The notes under the pieces: generated by a model
Databases searched by the model: none
Told to the model about the DNA's origin: nothing
The model's input: the letters and a program-made list of their open reading frames with translations, nothing else
Translations under genes and position numbers: made by a program
Shown here: positions 13,742 to 14,035 of the stretch, in pieces
Numbering within the stretch: position 1 is the stretch's first letter
How the letters are laid out: each line of letters opens with the position of its first letter
Origin: Alphaproteobacteria bacterium
GTDB taxonomy: Bacteria > Pseudomonadota > Alphaproteobacteria > GCA-2731375
Length of the DNA stretch: 14,035 nucleotides
Assembly (NCBI GenBank): GCA_028281075.1
Contig: JANQKO010000323.1
Location: 1-14,035, forward strand
Direction: 5' to 3'

Positions 13742-14035
13742 TCAGTGCAGGATCTGACTTAGGAACAGCTTGGTCCGGTCGCTGCGCGGGTTGTCGAAGA
13801 ATTCCTGCGGCTCGTTCTGCTCGACGATCTCGCCGCCGTCCATGAAGATCACGCGGTTGGCGACCGTGCGCGCGAAGCCCATCTCGTGGGTGACGCAGAG
13901 CATGGTCATGCCCTCCTCGGCCAGCGTGATCATCACGTCGAGCACTTCCTTGATCATCTCGGGATCGAGCGCCGAGGTCGGCTCGTCGAACAGCATGATG
14001 CGCGGGTTCATGCACAGCGACCGCGCGATCGCGAC
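13742..14035 (-). CDS. aapP: General L-amino-acid ABC transporter ATP-binding protein, C-terminal part (cut by window edge)
   Basis: The last 97 codons of an ABC ATPase whose start lies beyond the window. Visible are VAIARSLC just after where the signature motif would be, Walker B IMLFDEP, the D-loop SALDPEM, and the switch histidine in VTHEMGFA, followed by FMDGGEIVEQNEP and the ending FLSQILH. This combination is typical of the polar amino-acid importer ATPases AapP/BztD/GlnQ; the C-terminal wording is closest to AapP as I remember it. The Walker A region is not in view, so integrity is untested. It is transcribed in the same direction as the TonB operon but separated from it by about 140 bp with a hairpin and a new promoter. 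Confidence 0.85.
   Translation of the reverse strand, partial: VAIARSLCMNPRIMLFDEPTSALDPEMIKEVLDVMITLAEEGMTMLCVTHEMGFARTVANRVIFMDGGEIVEQNEPQEFFDNPRSDRTKLFLSQILH

Noticed and set aside
1..14035. CRISPR array or rRNA genes
   Set aside because: No regularly spaced repeats of 25-40 bp and no rRNA-like sequence were seen on either strand.

Overview
The window is GC-rich with strong G/C bias at third codon positions, and its protein families point to an alphaproteobacterium, possibly of the Rhodospirillales. These include an AapP-type amino-acid ABC ATPase, an HcnABC-like oxidoreductase, an MdlB-like hydroxyacid dehydrogenase and a DUF433/DUF5615 pair. The lineage is inferred from protein resemblance and composition only.

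Layout. (1) 2-2764 (+): the 3' part of a very large oxidoreductase joining, in one frame, the tail of a [2Fe-2S] ferredoxin domain, an HcnB-like FAD/NAD(P) domain with a BFD-type iron-sulfur domain, and an HcnC/DAO-like FAD domain. A good intrinsic terminator follows. (2) 2872-2947 (+): tRNA-Asn(GTT). (3) 2948-3974: a small accessory patch next to the tRNA, with a 26-bp imperfect inverted repeat, the likely start of a degraded IS3-type orfA, and an abutting DUF433/DUF5615 antitoxin/toxin-like pair on the minus strand. (4) 4136-5314 (+): an FMN-dependent (S)-2-hydroxyacid dehydrogenase closest to the mandelate dehydrogenase type, convergent with (5) 5337-6374 (-), an uncharacterised membrane protein. 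(6) 6375-7595: a gene-poor stretch holding repeated CCCGGTCCGG motifs, one short ORF with a strong ribosome binding site, and a 270-bp MITE-like element with 35-bp terminal inverted repeats.

(7) 7596-13600 (-) is the centrepiece: a tightly packed operon, in transcription order a TonB-dependent receptor, a periplasmic binding protein, a FecCD-type permease, an ABC ATPase, a possible 38-residue ORF and a SAM-dependent methyltransferase. Neighbouring genes overlap or nearly touch at every junction. The binding protein has no ATG, GTG or TTG able to give an intact signal peptide, and appears to start at a CTG overlapping the receptor stop codon. About 200 bp upstream of the receptor is a TGTTATAACA palindrome resembling the alphaproteobacterial Zur box, placed over a plausible -10 element. 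The leader can form a 12-bp helix that buries the receptor's ribosome binding site. The picture is an outer-membrane-to-cytoplasm uptake route for a metal chelate (zinc is the best guess), controlled at transcription and perhaps translation, with a methyltransferase of unknown substrate attached.

(8) 13742-14035 (-): the C-terminal part of a general L-amino-acid ABC transporter ATPase, cut by the window edge.
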